From the NCBI RefSeq assembly GCF_000442515.1, contig NZ_AQPH01000030.1:1-39300 (forward strand): DNA of 39,300 nucleotides, read 5' to 3'. Every line of letters begins with the position of its first letter. Positions within the stretch are counted from its first letter, which is position 1. Origin of the DNA: Magnetospirillum fulvum MGU-K5. Its GTDB lineage: Bacteria; Pseudomonadota; Alphaproteobacteria; Rhodospirillales; Magnetospirillaceae. Below the pieces are notes generated by a model. The model saw only the letters and a program-made list of their open reading frames with translations, did not search any database and had not been told where the DNA came from. Positions 25,610-38,747 of the stretch are shown here, piece after piece. Position numbers and translations under genes: made by a program.

Positions 25610-26575
25610 TTAGCGGCCATCGCCCGGTTCGTAGAGGCGGCGGACGATGAACAGGGGACGGCCCTTGACCTCGTCGAACACCCGGCCGAGATAGTCGCCG
25701 ATGATCCCAAGCGTCAGCAATTGCATCCCGCCCAGGAACAGCACCGAGGCCAGGATCGATTCATAGCCCGGGACGTCGATGCCCCACACCAGGGTGCGGA
25801 CGATGCGGAACAGGATGTAGAAGAAGGCCAGTGTCGAGATCACCGCGCCGATCACTCCCCACACCTTCAGCGGGAAGTTCGAGAACGAGGTCAGCCCGTC
25901 GAAGGCGAAGCGCAGCAGCTTCACCGAACTGAATTTCGACAGCCCGGCGGCGCGCTCGCCCTGGTGATAGATGATTTCGGTGTGGTTGAAGCCGACCCAG
26001 GCGAAGATGCCCTTCATGAAGCGAGAGCGTTCCGGCATCGCGTTGATCGTCTCGACCACCTTGCGGTCCATCAGGCGGAAATCGCCGACCTCACGCGGCA
26101 GGCGGACGTCGGACAGATGGTCGAACACCCAATAGAAGCCGTGGGCGAACACCCGCTCTTTCAGGCTTTGGCCGGTGCGGGCGTCGCGGCGGGCAAACAC
26201 GACGTCCCAGCCTTCGCGCCACTTCGCCAGCATCTCGCCGATCACTTCGGGCGGGTGTTGCAGGTCGGCGTCCATCGGCACCACCGTCTGGCCCCGGCTG
26301 TGGGCCAGTCCGGCCGACAGCGCCTTTTCCTTGCCGAAATTGCGCGACAGATCGACGATCCGCAGCGCCGGTTCGCTCTTCTGCATCGCCAGCAGGCGGG
26401 GCAGGGTGTCGTCGCTCGATCCGTCATTGACGCAGATCACTTCGACGGTGACTCCCAGCGCCGCCAGCGCGGGCATCAGTCGCCCGAACAATAACGGGAC
26501 GTTCTCGCCCTCGTTATAACAGGGGATCACCACCGACAAGACCGGGGCGGAAGTGTCGTCGTGCTGGGTCGTCAT
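25610..26575 (-). CDS. Family 2 glycosyltransferase (GtrB/ArnC-like, polyprenyl phosphate)
   Basis: A 321-residue inner-membrane glycosyltransferase. The GT-A domain (VVIPCYNEGENV, VNDGSSDDT, MDADLQHPPE) covers residues 1-230. Two TM helices at about 236-260 and 270-295 place it with enzymes that load a sugar onto undecaprenyl phosphate (GtrB, ArnC). The ATG overlaps the cobE stop by four bases, and the gene ends the metX-metW-cobE cluster. Neither sugar nor acceptor can be read from the sequence. Confidence 0.9.
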   Translation of the reverse strand: MTTQHDDTSAPVLSVVIPCYNEGENVPLLFGRLMPALAALGVTVEVICVNDGSSDDTLPRLLAMQKSEPALRIVDLSRNFGKEKALSAGLAHSRGQTVVPMDADLQHPPEVIGEMLAKWREGWDVVFARRDARTGQSLKERVFAHGFYWVFDHLSDVRLPREVGDFRLMDRKVVETINAMPERSRFMKGIFAWVGFNHTEIIYHQGERAAGLSKFSSVKLLRFAFDGLTSFSNFPLKVWGVIGAVISTLAFFYILFRIVRTLVWGIDVPGYESILASVLFLGGMQLLTLGIIGDYLGRVFDEVKGRPLFIVRRLYEPGDGR

Positions 26576-27027
26576 TGTCTGTCAGGTCCGCCACTTGCTT
26601 CACTGCCGTCAGCATCGCACCGACTGCGGACGAGAGCAACGCGCGCGCCCGCCACGGCAAAGGTGACGTGTCCGGCGGCGACGATCTTGGGCACCAGCAA
26701 TTCGGCGGCGGGACCGGCGGCGGCCAAGGCGGCGGCCTCGGCGACGCCGTGACAGCCGGTGGCGGCAAAGACGGCATCCGAGGGGTGACGCAGGCGCGGC
26801 GTCTCGTGTTCGAGCCGTGCGGCGGAAAAGGAGAGCAGCGGGAGGTCGAGAGCGGCGGCGAGCGCGACCAGCGCCGGTTCGGCGGCGCGACGATCAAGGC
26901 TGGCCAGCCCGGCCAGCGCCGTCGGGGACAGGGTCTGTGCCGTCAGCATCTCGGCGGTGAGGCGGAGCAACTCGGCCGGGTCAAGGCCGGAGCGGCAGCC
27001 GATCCCCAGCCACAGCCCGGCCTCCAT
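26572..27027 (-). CDS. cobE: Cobalamin biosynthesis CobE/CbiG C-terminal domain protein
   Basis: A 151-residue protein of the CobE/GbiG family. LGIGCRSGLDPAELLRL begins it, AALDLPLLSFSAARL and VFAATGCHGVAEAAAL are typical, and HVTFAVAGARVALVR ends it. CobE is needed for aerobic cobalamin synthesis, although its precise role was long unclear; the homologous CbiG domain opens the precorrin ring delta-lactone. The chosen ATG is four bases after the metW stop. No other cob gene is in the window. Linkage to metX/metW may reflect the use of B12 by methionine synthase (inference). Confidence 0.75.
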   Translation of the reverse strand: MEAGLWLGIGCRSGLDPAELLRLTAEMLTAQTLSPTALAGLASLDRRAAEPALVALAAALDLPLLSFSAARLEHETPRLRHPSDAVFAATGCHGVAEAAALAAAGPAAELLVPKIVAAGHVTFAVAGARVALVRSRCDADGSEASGGPDRQ

Positions 27028-27031
27028 CTCT

Positions 27032-27658
27032 TCAGGCGTCCCGCGACAGCACGAACAAGGCCTGATCGGCGAACAGGTTGGTGATCCCGGCGGCACGGGG
27101 CAGCGGCAGCACCCGCCCGTCGCGGTCGAGCGCGATCGACTTGTCGACCCGCACGTTCAATTCGCGGCACAGATCAAGGAAGTCGCGAATGGTGCAGAAA
27201 TGGATGTTGGGAGTGTCGTACCACTGATAGACCAGGGTGTCGGTGACCGGCATCGTCCCCCGGAACAACAGGTGGGCGCGGACCCGCCAATGGCCGAAAT
27301 TGGGAAACGACACGATCGCCCGCCGCCCGATCCGCAGCATGTTTTCCAGCACCTTGCGCGGCTCGTGAGTGGCCTGAAGAGTCTGGCTGAGGATGACGTA
27401 ATCGAACGCGCCGCTGGGATAATCCTTGAGGTCGGTATCGGCGTCGCCCTGGATCACCGACAGGCCATGGGCAACCCCGGCCGAGACCCCCTCCATCGAC
27501 AATTCGATGCCGCGCCCATCGACGCCGCGATTGCGGCCCAGCCAGTCGAGCAAGGCCCCTTCGCCGCAGCCTACGTCAAGCACGCGGGCGCCCGGCTCGA
27601 CCATCTCGGCGATCAGCTTCAGATCGACGCGCAACGGTCCATTGGCCAGGGTCATCAT
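27032..27658 (-). CDS. metW: Methionine biosynthesis protein MetW
   Basis: A 208-residue methyltransferase-fold protein that partners MetX in homoserine acylation in bacteria with the metXW pair. The SAM-fold motif reads [16 protein letters not shown] near residue 30; [15 protein letters not shown] and [12 protein letters not shown] are typical. The start overlaps metX by four bases. MetW has no proven methyltransferase reaction; it is thought to activate MetX. Confidence 0.95.
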   Translation of the reverse strand: MMTLANGPLRVDLKLIAEMVEPGARVLDVGCGEGALLDWLGRNRGVDGRGIELSMEGVSAGVAHGLSVIQGDADTDLKDYPSGAFDYVILSQTLQATHEPRKVLENMLRIGRRAIVSFPNFGHWRVRAHLLFRGTMPVTDTLVYQWYDTPNIHFCTIRDFLDLCRELNVRVDKSIALDRDGRVLPLPRAAGITNLFADQALFVLSRDA

Positions 27659-28896
27659 CGTCCGTACCGCCTTTGTCCGGTGGGGGGCGGCAAGCCGCGA
27701 TGCGCGGCCGCGCCGTCAAGGAAGCCGGCCAGGGTGGCGTGAAATTCCGGCTCATCCAGCAGGAAGGCGTCGTGTCCCTTGTCCGAGAGAATCTCGACAA
27801 AGCTGACATTGGCCGCCACCGCGTTCAGGGCGTGAACCACCGCCCGGCTTTCCGGGGTGGGGAACAGCCAGTCGCTGGAAAACGACACGACGCAAAAGCG
27901 GGTCCGGGTGCCGCGAAAGGCGTTGGCCAGCACGCCCCCGCTTTCGGCGGCAAGGTCGAAATAATCCATCGCCCGGGTGATGAACAAATAGGAATTGGCG
28001 TCGAAGCGGTCGACGAAGGTCGATCCCTGATGGCGCAGATAGCTTTCGACCTGGAAATCGGCATCGAAGCCATAGGTGATCCGGTCGCGGTTCTGAAGAT
28101 TGCGGCCGAACTTCTGGTGCAGCGCCGGTTCCGACAGATAGGTGATGTGCGCCGCCATCCGCGCCACCGCCAGACCGCGCTTGGGCCGCAAGCCGTGGCT
28201 TTGGTAATCGCCGTCGCACCAGTCGGGATCGGCCATGATCGCCTGACGGCCGACTTCGTTAAAGGCGATGTTCTGAGCAGAATGACGAGCAGCGGTGGCG
28301 ATCGGAACCGCCGCGAACACCCGGTCGGGGTAGCTGTGCGCCCATTCCAGCACCTGCATTCCGCCCATCGAACCGCCGATGACGCAGAACAATTGGTCGA
28401 TGCCGAGATGGTCGATCAGCCGGGCCTGGACCTCGACCATGTCGCCGATGGTGATGACCGGAAAGGACAGGCCCCACGGCCGCCCGGTGGCGGGGTCGAT
28501 CTCGGCCGGGCCGGTGGTGCCCATGCAACTGCCCAGCACGTTGGAGCAGATCAGGAAGTAACGGTCGGTGTCGAGCAGCCGCCCCGGTCCGACCAGATCG
28601 GCCCACCATCCCGGCTTGCCGGTGATCGGGTGGGGGTCGGCGACGTAATGGTCGCCGGTCAAGGCGTGGCAGATCAGGATCGCGTTGGAGCGGTCGGCGT
28701 TGAGGTGGCCGTAGGTGCTGTAGGCAACGGTCACCGATCCCAGTTCGACGCCGCAATCAAGGCGGATCGGACGGTCAAGCCCCAGTTCGACGCGGCGGTC
28801 CGGCGGAAGGGTGGGGTCGCTCGGGGAAAGGGTTTCTTCTGCGCTCATCAGGTCGCTTATCATTTTCGCCCGGAGGCGGGCAACGAGCAAAGGCAT
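27655..28896 (-). CDS. metX: Homoserine O-acyltransferase
   Basis: A 413-residue alpha/beta-hydrolase that acylates homoserine at the start of methionine synthesis. The acyl donor may be acetyl- or succinyl-CoA and is not settled by eye. The nucleophile Ser is in [14 protein letters not shown]. The oxyanion region reads [10 protein letters not shown], and the Asp/His pair are in SFSSDWLFP and [11 protein letters not shown]. The N-terminal ~20 residues are uncertain: ATG 28896, 28863 and 28848 are in frame, and only the first has an AGGA-type site. No SAM riboswitch is evident in the 115 bases to the divergent gene. Confidence 0.94.
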   Translation of the reverse strand: MPLLVARLRAKMISDLMSAEETLSPSDPTLPPDRRVELGLDRPIRLDCGVELGSVTVAYSTYGHLNADRSNAILICHALTGDHYVADPHPITGKPGWWADLVGPGRLLDTDRYFLICSNVLGSCMGTTGPAEIDPATGRPWGLSFPVITIGDMVEVQARLIDHLGIDQLFCVIGGSMGGMQVLEWAHSYPDRVFAAVPIATAARHSAQNIAFNEVGRQAIMADPDWCDGDYQSHGLRPKRGLAVARMAAHITYLSEPALHQKFGRNLQNRDRITYGFDADFQVESYLRHQGSTFVDRFDANSYLFITRAMDYFDLAAESGGVLANAFRGTRTRFCVVSFSSDWLFPTPESRAVVHALNAVAANVSFVEILSDKGHDAFLLDEPEFHATLAGFLDGAAAHRGLPPPTGQRRYGR

Positions 28897-29011
28897 GTCG
28901 TCACGTCCTAGCTAGGTTCGCCATCCCCCAGTGTCAATGTTTTCTTTGATTTCCGGGCGCGGGGGCACTAAACCTATCCCCCTTGAACAGGATTTCGATT
29001 ACCGCTTCGCC

Positions 29012-29893
29012 ATGACCCAGGACAGTTCCAGTCTCGACAAGCTCCGCCGTGAAATCGACCGCATCGACGAGTCGATTCACGATCTGTTGATTCAGCGCTC
29101 GGCGCTGGTCGAACGGATTGCCAATGCCAAGGGTGAAACGGTCACCGTACTCCGCCCCGGCCGCGAGGCCGAGATCTTGCGCCGTCTGCTCGCCCGCCAT
29201 CGCGGCCAGTTCCCGCGGATGGCCCTGGTGCGGATCTGGCGCGAAATGATCGGCGCGCTGTTGGCGATTCAGGCCCCGTTCGCCGTCGCGGTCCAATCCA
29301 CCGGGACCGGACCGGGAACCGATTTCGTTGAACTGGCCCGCAATCATTTCGGCGTGGTGGTGCCGCTTCAGGTCTGCCGCACCGCCGGTCAGGTGGTGCG
29401 CGCCGTCGCCGATGGCGAGGCCTCGGCCGGTCTGGTGCCGATGCCCGCCGGAATCGAACTGGCCGATGAGCCCGAACCGTGGTGGGCCAGTCTGGCCGTC
29501 GGCAGTGGCGAGGCGCCGCGCGTCGTCGCCCGTCTGCCCTTCGTGATGCCGCCGCAATCGACCGGCGCGGCCGAGCCGACCCAGGCGCTGGTGATCGCCT
29601 GCCGCGACCATGACGAGACCGGCGACGACCGCACCCTGGCGGTGCTGGAAACCGGCCCCGACGTCAGCCGCGACCGCCTACGCGCCGCGATGAGTGCCGG
29701 TGGGCTGGAGTCCGCCGGGTTGCTGGCGATCTGCCGCCGGGGCGATGTCTGGCTGCACCTGATCGAGATTCACGGCCATGTCGCCGTGGGCGATCCCCGT
29801 CTGGCGCGGCTGGCCGCGTTGCGTGAGACGGTCGCCCATGTCTCGGTGATCGGCGGCTATGCCACGCCCCTTCCCCCCGAGAGCATCGCCTGA
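29012..29893 (+). CDS. Chorismate mutase (AroQ) with prephenate dehydratase-like C-terminal domain
   Basis: A 293-residue protein. The N-terminal ~90 residues are an AroQ chorismate mutase: LDKLRREIDRIDESIHDLLI, RSALVERIANAKG, the basic residues near RPGREAEILRRLLARH, and RIWREMIGALLA. The rest resembles the periplasmic-binding-protein fold of prephenate dehydratase (FAVAVQSTGTGPGTDFVEL, ADGEASAGLVPMP). It lacks the clear TRF catalytic motif of PheA, so a full bifunctional P-protein is doubtful. The ATG at 29012 begins just before the mutase; an upstream GTG (28931) has no support. With hisC and tyrC it forms an aromatic amino acid cluster. Confidence 0.82.
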   Translation: MTQDSSSLDKLRREIDRIDESIHDLLIQRSALVERIANAKGETVTVLRPGREAEILRRLLARHRGQFPRMALVRIWREMIGALLAIQAPFAVAVQSTGTGPGTDFVELARNHFGVVVPLQVCRTAGQVVRAVADGEASAGLVPMPAGIELADEPEPWWASLAVGSGEAPRVVARLPFVMPPQSTGAAEPTQALVIACRDHDETGDDRTLAVLETGPDVSRDRLRAAMSAGGLESAGLLAICRRGDVWLHLIEIHGHVAVGDPRLARLAALRETVAHVSVIGGYATPLPPESIA

Positions 29894-29937
29894 GGTCGCT
29901 TAACGCCGTTTTTGTGCCGTAACCAGGAGTTTTGCCC

Positions 29938-31041
29938 GTGTCCGCTCCCGCGCCCCGTCCCGGCATCATGGATATCCGTCCTTATGTCGGTGGCGAATCC
30001 GCCCTTCAGGGCGTTAGCCGCGTCATCAAATTGTCCTCGAACGAGGGTGCCCTGGGGCCGAGCCCCAAGGCGATGGAGGCGCTCGCGGCGCTGGCTCCCG
30101 ATATCCACCGTTATCCCGATGGCGGTGCCGAGGAATTGCGGGCTGCGATTGCCGCCCGCTTCGGCTTCAAGGCCGAGCAGATCGTCTGTGGTGCCGGGTC
30201 GGACGAGTTGCTGGGCCTGCTGTGCCGTGCCTATGCCGGTCCGGGCGACGAAGTGCTGTATTCGGCCCACGGCTTCCTGATGTATGCGATCGCCGCCAAA
30301 AGCTGTGGCGCGACCCCGGTCGCCGCGCCGGAAATCGACCTGACCGCCAGTGTCGATAACCTGCTGGCGGCGGTGACGCCGCGCACCAAGATCGTGTTCC
30401 TCGCCAATCCCAACAACCCGACCGGCACCTATCTGCCGAAGTCCGAGGTGGCCCGGCTGCGCGCCGGTCTGCCCGACGAGGTGTTGCTGGTGATCGACGC
30501 TGCCTATGCCGAGTTCGTCTCGGAGCAGGATTATTCCTGCGGCAAGGAAATCGTCGAGGCGACCGACAACACCGTGGTCTGCCGTACCTTCTCGAAGATT
30601 TACGCGCTTGGCGGCCTGCGTCTGGGCTGGGCCTATTGCTCTCCCTCGATCGCGGGCGTGCTGAACCGGGTGCGCGGTCCGTTCAACGTCTCGTCGGCGG
30701 CGCTGGCCGCCGGTCTGGCCGCCTTTAACGACACCGAGCACTATGCCCGTGCCAAGTCGCACAACGAGGCGTGGCGCGCCTGGCTGACCGAGAAGCTGAC
30801 CGCGCTGGGTCTGACGGTGGTCCCCAGCGTCGCCAACTTCCTGCTGGTCCGTTTCCCGCAGGAGGCTGGACGCGATGCGAGCGCCGCCGATGCCTATCTG
30901 CGCGGCAAGGGGATCATCGTGCGCGGTATGGTCGGCTACGGCCTGGGCGACAGCCTGCGGATCACCATCGGCAATGCTGAGGAAACCGAGGCGGTGGCCG
31001 AGGCTCTGGCCGCGTTCTTTGCCGACGGACCGGCGGGATGA
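29938..31041 (+). CDS. hisC: Histidinol-phosphate / aromatic aminotransferase (HisC-type)
   Basis: A 367-residue fold-type I PLP aminotransferase. The PLP Lys is near residue 220 (CRTFSKIYALGGLRLGW). NPNNPTG and the C-terminal RGMVGYGLGDSLRITIG carry substrate and PLP contacts. The GTG start at 29938 lies eight bases after AGGAG; a TTG two codons earlier is too close. Its place between chorismate mutase and tyrC suggests that it also serves phenylalanine/tyrosine synthesis by transaminating prephenate, phenylpyruvate or hydroxyphenylpyruvate. It may be the second HisC copy known in related alphaproteobacteria. It overlaps tyrC by four bases. Confidence 0.93.
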   Translation: MSAPAPRPGIMDIRPYVGGESALQGVSRVIKLSSNEGALGPSPKAMEALAALAPDIHRYPDGGAEELRAAIAARFGFKAEQIVCGAGSDELLGLLCRAYAGPGDEVLYSAHGFLMYAIAAKSCGATPVAAPEIDLTASVDNLLAAVTPRTKIVFLANPNNPTGTYLPKSEVARLRAGLPDEVLLVIDAAYAEFVSEQDYSCGKEIVEATDNTVVCRTFSKIYALGGLRLGWAYCSPSIAGVLNRVRGPFNVSSAALAAGLAAFNDTEHYARAKSHNEAWRAWLTEKLTALGLTVVPSVANFLLVRFPQEAGRDASAADAYLRGKGIIVRGMVGYGLGDSLRITIGNAEETEAVAEALAAFFADGPAG

Positions 31042-31925
31042 CCACCCCGCCATCCTTCGACACCGTCTGTCTGGTCGGGATCGGGCACATCTGCGCTTCG
31101 CTGGCGCTGGCGTTGCGCGGCAACGGTCTGGCCCGACGGCTGGTGGCGTTGGAGATCGACCCCGAAGCCCGCCGCGTCGCCCTGGAAATGGGGCTGGTGG
31201 ACGAGGCCACCGACGACCCCGCCCGGGCGATCCCCGGCGCGGGGCTGGTGGTGGTCGGCGTGCCGGTGGGCGCGATGGACGCGGTCGGTGCCGCGATCGG
31301 GCCGCATCTGACCGCTGGCACGATCGTCACCGATACCGGCTCGGTCAAGCAGGCGGTGGTCCGCGACCTGGGTCCTCATATTCCCGACGGGGTGCATTTC
31401 ATCCCCGGCCACCCGATCGCCGGCACCGAGCATTCCGGGCCGGGGAGCGCCGTCGCCGGTCTGTTCGTCGGGCGGTGGCAGATTCTGACCCCGGTGCCCG
31501 GCACCGACGAGGCGGCGCTGGAGCGTCTGGCCGACATGTGGCGGCGGATCGGTTCGGACGTCGAGATCATGGATCCCCAGCATCACGACAAGGTGCTGGC
31601 GATCACCTCGCATCTGCCGCATTTGATCGCCTATACCATCGTCGGCACCGCCAGCGATCTCGAAGGTCATCTTCAGCACGAAGTGATCAAATTCTCGGCC
31701 TCGGGCTTCCGCGATTTCACCCGTATCGCCGCCTCGGACCCGGTGATGTGGCGCGACGTCTTCCTCAGCAACCGCGAGGCGGTGCTGGAGGTGATTCAGC
31801 GCTTCACCGAGGATCTGACCGCGTTGCAGCGGGCGATCCGCTGGGGCGAGGGCGAGACTCTGCAACAGAAATTCACCGAGACCCGCGCGATCCGCCGGGC
31901 CATCATCGATGCCCGTCAGGCGTGA
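31038..31925 (+). CDS. tyrC: Prephenate/arogenate dehydrogenase family protein
   Basis: A 295-residue NAD(P)-dependent dehydrogenase for tyrosine synthesis. The Rossmann motif reads CLVGIGHICASLALALR. GVPVGAMDAV, TDTGSVKQAVV and HFIPGHPIAGTEHSGPG are typical, and a helical dimer domain contains HHDKVLAITSHLPHLIAYT. The start overlaps the hisC stop by four bases (ATGA). Arogenate against prephenate specificity cannot be decided from the sequence. Confidence 0.93.
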   Translation: MTTPPSFDTVCLVGIGHICASLALALRGNGLARRLVALEIDPEARRVALEMGLVDEATDDPARAIPGAGLVVVGVPVGAMDAVGAAIGPHLTAGTIVTDTGSVKQAVVRDLGPHIPDGVHFIPGHPIAGTEHSGPGSAVAGLFVGRWQILTPVPGTDEAALERLADMWRRIGSDVEIMDPQHHDKVLAITSHLPHLIAYTIVGTASDLEGHLQHEVIKFSASGFRDFTRIAASDPVMWRDVFLSNREAVLEVIQRFTEDLTALQRAIRWGEGETLQQKFTETRAIRRAIIDARQA

Positions 31926-35305
<3,380 letters not shown>

Positions 35306-35402
35306 GGTGGCGAAAACCCCTCCGGGTAGGGTATATTCGAACGAGTCCAGTCATTGCGGACAGGTTTGCTGCAAGCGCGTTGGAATGAACGATATTTCGT
35401 AG

Positions 35403-36497
<1,095 letters not shown>

Positions 36498-36520
36498 AAA
36501 AACACAGGGAGCAAACACGA

Positions 36521-37716
36521 ATGAATATCCACGAGTACCAAGCCAAGCAATTGCTGGCCCGGTACGGCGTTGCCGTGCTGAAGGGGGGGTGGCTTACACC
36601 CCCGCCGAGGCCGGTCAGGTCGCCGAATCCTTGGGCGGCCCGGTCTGGGTCGTCAAGGCGCAGATCCATGCCGGTGGCCGCGGTAAGGGCCACTTCCTGG
36701 GCGACAGCTCGGGCAAGGGCGGCGTCCGTGTCGTCAAGTCGATCAAGGACGTCGAAGACACCGTCAGCCAGATCATGGGCAAGGTGCTCGTCACCGCCCA
36801 GACCGGCCCGGCCGGTCGCGAGGTCAAGCGCGTCTATGTCGAGCAGGGTTGCGACATCAAGCGCGAACTGTATCTCGGCATGCTGATCGACCGCGCCACC
36901 TCGCGCATCACCATCATGGCCTCGACCGAAGGCGGGATGGAGATCGAAGAGGTCGCCGCTCATCATCCGGAAAAGATCACCAAGGTCGCGATCGACCCGG
37001 TCCAGGGCTTCCAGGCCTATCACGGCCGTCAGATCGCTTTCAGCCTGGGTCTTGAAGGCAAGCAGGTCAATTCGGCGGTCAAGTTCATCGGCGCCCTGTA
37101 CAAGGCGTTCGTCGATCTCGACATGTCGATCGCCGAGATCAACCCGCTGGTCGTCTCGGGCGACGGCGATGTGATCGCGCTCGATGCCAAGATCAATTTC
37201 GACGACAACGCCCTGTTCCGTCACAAGGACGTCGAGGAACTGCGCGACGAGGCCGAGGAAGATCCGGCCGAACTCGAAGCGGCCCGTCATTCGCTCAACT
37301 ACATCAAGCTTGATGGCTCGATTGGCTGCATGGTCAATGGTGCCGGTCTGGCGATGGCGACGATGGACATCATCAAGTTGTATGGCGGTTCGCCCGCTAA
37401 CTTCCTTGATGTCGGCGGCGGGGCGACCAAGGAGCGCGTCACCACCGCGTTCAAGCTGATCCTGTCCGATCCCAACGTCGAAGGCATCCTGGTCAACATC
37501 TTCGGCGGCATCATGCGCTGCGACGTCATCGCCGAGGGCGTCATCGCCGCCGCGCGCGAAGTCAGCCTGAATGTCCCGCTGGTGGTCCGTCTCGAAGGCA
37601 CCAACGTCGAACTGGGCAAGAAGATCATGGCCCAGAGCGGCCTGCCCATCATCGCCGCCGACAATCTGGCGGATGCCGCCGAAAAGGTGGTTAAGGCCGT
37701 GAAGGAGGCTGCGTAA
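36521..37716 (+). CDS. sucC: Succinyl-CoA ligase beta subunit, apparent frameshift near the N-terminus
   Basis: The beta subunit of succinyl-CoA synthetase (ATP-grasp). The conserved N-terminus [19 protein letters not shown] reads in one frame from 36521. After KGG the frame moves into WLTPPPR, while the expected continuation, [19 protein letters not shown], is in the next frame. The shift lies in a run of seven G (36583-36589); eight G would restore a continuous 398-residue protein of normal length. The remainder is intact ([21 protein letters not shown]). The fragment open from GTG 36589 would lack 23 residues. A sequencing error in a homopolymer is the simplest explanation; a real mutation or a slippery tract are alternatives. 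Confidence 0.9.
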
Positions 37717-37718
37717 TC

Positions 37719-38594
37719 ATGGCCGTTCTCGTTAATTCCGAGACCAAGGTGATCTGCCAGGGCTTTACCGGCGCTCAGGGCACCTTCCATTCCGAGCAGG
37801 CGATCGCCTACGGCACCAAGATGGTCGGCGGCGTCACCCCGGGTAAGGGCGGCACCTCGCACCTCGACCTGCCGGTGTTCAACACCGTCGCCGAGGCCAA
37901 GGCCCGCACCGGCTGCAACGCGACCGTGATCTATGTCCCGCCGCCGTTCGCCGCCGACGCCATCCTTGAGGCGATCGACGCCGAGATCGAACTGGCCGTT
38001 TGCATCACCGAAGGCATTCCGGTCGCCGACATGCTGGCGGTCAAGCGCGCCCTGGTCGGCTCGAAGACCCGATTGATCGGGCCGAACTGCCCCGGCGTCA
38101 TCACCCCTGGCGAGTGCAAGATCGGCATCATGCCCGGTCACATCCACCGCCGCGGCAAGGTCGGCATCGTGTCGCGCTCGGGCACCCTGACCTATGAAGC
38201 GGTGGCGCAGACCACCGCCGCCGGTCTGGGTCAGACCACCTGCATCGGTATCGGTGGCGATCCGATTAACGGCACCAACTTCGTCGACAGCCTGGAAATG
38301 TTCCTGGACGATCCCGAGACCGAAGCGATCATCATGATCGGCGAAATCGGCGGCGACGCCGAGGTCAAGGGGGCCGAGCTGCTGCGCGACTCGAAGATCA
38401 AGAAGCCGACCGTCGGGTTCATCGCCGGTCGTACCGCGCCTCCGGGCCGTCGCATGGGCCATGCCGGTGCGGTGATTTCGGGTGGCAACGACACCGCCGA
38501 CTTCAAGATCGAGGCCATGCGGTCGGCCGGAATCGCCGTTGCCGAATCTCCGGCGGCGCTGGGTTCGACGATGCTGGCCCTGCTGAAGGGCTGA
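37719..38594 (+). CDS. sucD: Succinyl-CoA ligase alpha subunit
   Basis: A 291-residue CoA-binding subunit. The phospho-His is in [13 protein letters not shown] near the C-terminus. [17 protein letters not shown] and the [14 protein letters not shown] region mark CoA and active-site contacts. It starts two bases after sucC with GAAGGAGG upstream and is intact in frame. Confidence 0.98.
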   Translation: MAVLVNSETKVICQGFTGAQGTFHSEQAIAYGTKMVGGVTPGKGGTSHLDLPVFNTVAEAKARTGCNATVIYVPPPFAADAILEAIDAEIELAVCITEGIPVADMLAVKRALVGSKTRLIGPNCPGVITPGECKIGIMPGHIHRRGKVGIVSRSGTLTYEAVAQTTAAGLGQTTCIGIGGDPINGTNFVDSLEMFLDDPETEAIIMIGEIGGDAEVKGAELLRDSKIKKPTVGFIAGRTAPPGRRMGHAGAVISGGNDTADFKIEAMRSAGIAVAESPAALGSTMLALLKG

Positions 38595-38602
38595 TCCCGT
38601 TT

Positions 38603-38637
38603 CCCCGGTCCGACGACGTCGGAATGTCGGACCGGGG
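38603..38637 (+). terminator. Perfect hairpin between sucD and sucA
   Basis: Arms CCCCGGTCCGAC and GTCGGACCGGGG pair perfectly over 12 bases around an 11-base loop that itself contains GACGTC. It begins eight bases past sucD. No U-tract follows, so partial termination or RNA processing that lowers sucA relative to sucCD seems more likely than full termination. Confidence 0.5.
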
Positions 38638-38747
38638 GTCCATCGGCGATGCCGGTGGTTCGAGACGCAGGCCAGGGCGGCGTCCCGGCGGCGCCGCTCC
38701 GCCCAACCGTGAAAGGGGCGCGGGCGATCCCCGCGTTGATTCCCAGG

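Noticed and set aside
36583-36589. Programmed frameshift in sucC
   Set aside because: Not favoured as the main reading: G7 lacks a typical slippery heptamer context with a following structure, and the family is not known for frameshifting. An assembly or sequencing error is simpler.
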